From Chloroflexota bacterium (GTDB lineage Bacteria; Chloroflexota; Anaerolineae; Promineifilales; Promineifilaceae), in the NCBI GenBank assembly GCA_014584575.1, contig JACTMP010000075.1, positions 1 to 64,000 of the forward strand: DNA of 64,000 bases. The letters are read 5' to 3'. Below are positions 63,189 to 64,000 of this stretch, in pieces. Under the pieces are notes generated by a model. That model was not told the DNA's origin. It made no database searches and worked only from the letters and a program-made list of their open reading frames with translations. Within the stretch, counting starts at the first letter, position 1; each line of letters opens with the position of its first letter. The position numbers and the translations under genes are program-made.

Positions 63189-64000
63189 ATGAACCATTCA
63201 TATTCCCAAGAACTACGGGTAGATTCCAGCCGTATTGTGATTCCCGTCCTCACCGCAATTGTTCTTTTACTCAGCCTCATCTTTGTGGTTGGCTCCTCCT
63301 ATTTCTGGGACGTCAGCCACTTCTGGTTCAGTGCGCTGATGGCGCCGTTGGGGGGATGGGTAGCCTGGAAATTCATAAGAAACGACAGATATGACCTGGG
63401 CATCAGCATTTTTTTGTTGGTGCAATATATCATGTTAGCCGTCATTCTGGCTCAGGAATGGCAACCGGGCAGCCCCATCCCCTACCTGTTTGGCATTTTG
63501 ATTGTAGCTTCCGCCATGCTCAGTCGGGCGGAAAACAGCTTTTTGGCCTGGGGTGTGTCCACGGCCGTTATAGTGGGGGTGGTTTTTTGGCGAGAAGGCA
63601 TGTCCTTTGAAGTGTTCACCCTCTTACTTGGCCCCCTACTGGTTAATTTGGGGCTGGCAGCCATCGCTTTTCTGTCCGCCATGGAGTGGCAGTATGCAGT
63701 GGAGACGGTAAGCGATTTGCACCGCAATGTGCAGCGCCGCCGCGATGAACTATATACCATCCAGGAAGAAGTAAAGTTCGCCAATGCTAAATTGGAATTT
63801 ACCAACAGCCAGTTGGATAAAGCACGCCAGGAGGCGTTGGATGAGCGGGACATACGCACCCGTTTTATGAACCACGTCAGCCATGAACTGCGCACCCCGC
63901 TGAACTCCATTGTCAATTTTGCCCACATTGTGCGCCTGGGTGGGCGGGGACCGGTGTCGGAAGGGCAGATTGATTACCTGGAACGGATTGAAAAATCGGG
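63189..64000 (+). CDS. Membrane sensor histidine kinase, cut off at the window end
   Basis: The reading frame from ATG 63189 runs off the end (about 270 codons). Six or so membrane helices (about residues 18-40, 48-64, 75-95, 98-112, 118-135, 140-165; for example VLTAIVLLLSLIFVVGSSYF) are followed by a coiled coil (EEVKFANAKLEFTNSQLDKAR) and the HisKA dimerisation domain FMNHVSHELRTPLNSIVNFAHIVRLG, whose His (about residue 231) is autophosphorylated. The catalytic ATPase domain would lie beyond 64000. The cognate response regulator and signal are not visible. Confidence 0.85.
   Translation, partial: MNHSYSQELRVDSSRIVIPVLTAIVLLLSLIFVVGSSYFWDVSHFWFSALMAPLGGWVAWKFIRNDRYDLGISIFLLVQYIMLAVILAQEWQPGSPIPYLFGILIVASAMLSRAENSFLAWGVSTAVIVGVVFWREGMSFEVFTLLLGPLLVNLGLAAIAFLSAMEWQYAVETVSDLHRNVQRRRDELYTIQEEVKFANAKLEFTNSQLDKARQEALDERDIRTRFMNHVSHELRTPLNSIVNFAHIVRLGGRGPVSEGQIDYLERIEKS

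Overview
The window looks like a chromosomal segment of a Chloroflexota bacterium, probably from the Anaerolineae/Ardenticatenia side. This is inferred from gene content (F420 transferase CofD, a ChlI-like ATPase, a DUF2088-free AcnX/UbiD pair, PDH-type genes, tandem FAS1 lipoprotein, two-domain UspA) and from moderately high GC; no rRNA or other phylogenetic marker is present, so the placement is tentative. No rRNA, tRNA, CRISPR array or intact transposase was seen.

Layout. 0-2.4 kb is a degraded accessory patch: an unknown gene, an RHS/YD fragment and an AbrB antitoxin beside a RelE-like toxin whose start is out of frame. 2.4-7.2 kb holds an AAA ATPase, a thioesterase overlapping a ChlI-like ATPase, a PIN-type toxin-antitoxin pair and a membrane protein. 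7.2-10.6 kb (minus) carries acyl carrier protein and paaABCD of phenylacetyl-CoA epoxidase. 11-14.2 kb has a membrane protein, an arginase-fold enzyme, a DUF123 nuclease-like protein and trmD. 14.3-17.7 kb is a toxin-antitoxin and small-gene island ending in a tiny hairpin-flanked membrane-peptide gene. 18-26.4 kb has a DUF899 protein, gyrA, a triple-FAS1 lipoprotein, a MocR-type regulator and an aldo/keto reductase. 26.5-31.5 kb is a type III-like Mod/Res pair, very likely imported. 31.5-38.4 kb has a hydrolase, a TetR regulator with a legible promoter, and an NMT1/THI5-type ABC importer operon. 38.7-43.1 kb has an IMPase, uvrC, a DUF3267 protein and a hydrolase. 43.2-50 kb (minus) holds a PII-like protein, a CPA2 antiporter, aconitase X, MscS, HigBA and a UbiD decarboxylase. 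50.2-57.9 kb runs from an AbrB/PIN pair and UspA to acsA and a pyruvate (or acetoin/2-oxoacid) dehydrogenase operon ending in an acyl carrier protein gene. 58-64 kb has a RarA/MgsA fusion, an M20 amidohydrolase, cofD and the start of a sensor histidine kinase.

The strongest unexplained signal is at the DNA level. The 8-bp palindrome ACGGCCGT occurs about 130 times by my hand count (one or two expected by chance), in genes and between them; it also delimits duplicated modules. On top of this sit several families of 7-bp tandem repeats (GGAGATT, GATTACC, ACGCATC/ACTCGTC, CGGACTT types) that repeatedly begin at stop codons and in places run in frame through genes. The parallels are HIP1 octamers and STRR heptamers of cyanobacteria, here with different sequences in a different phylum. 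The Mod/Res island and the 16.1-17.9 kb segment are almost free of the octamer, which supports recent transfer.

Metabolically, the AcnX and UbiD-family genes 2 kb apart resemble the two dehydration/decarboxylation steps of the archaeal-type mevalonate pathway, and acsA-E1a-E1b-E2-ACP form one tightly coupled acetyl-CoA-centred operon.
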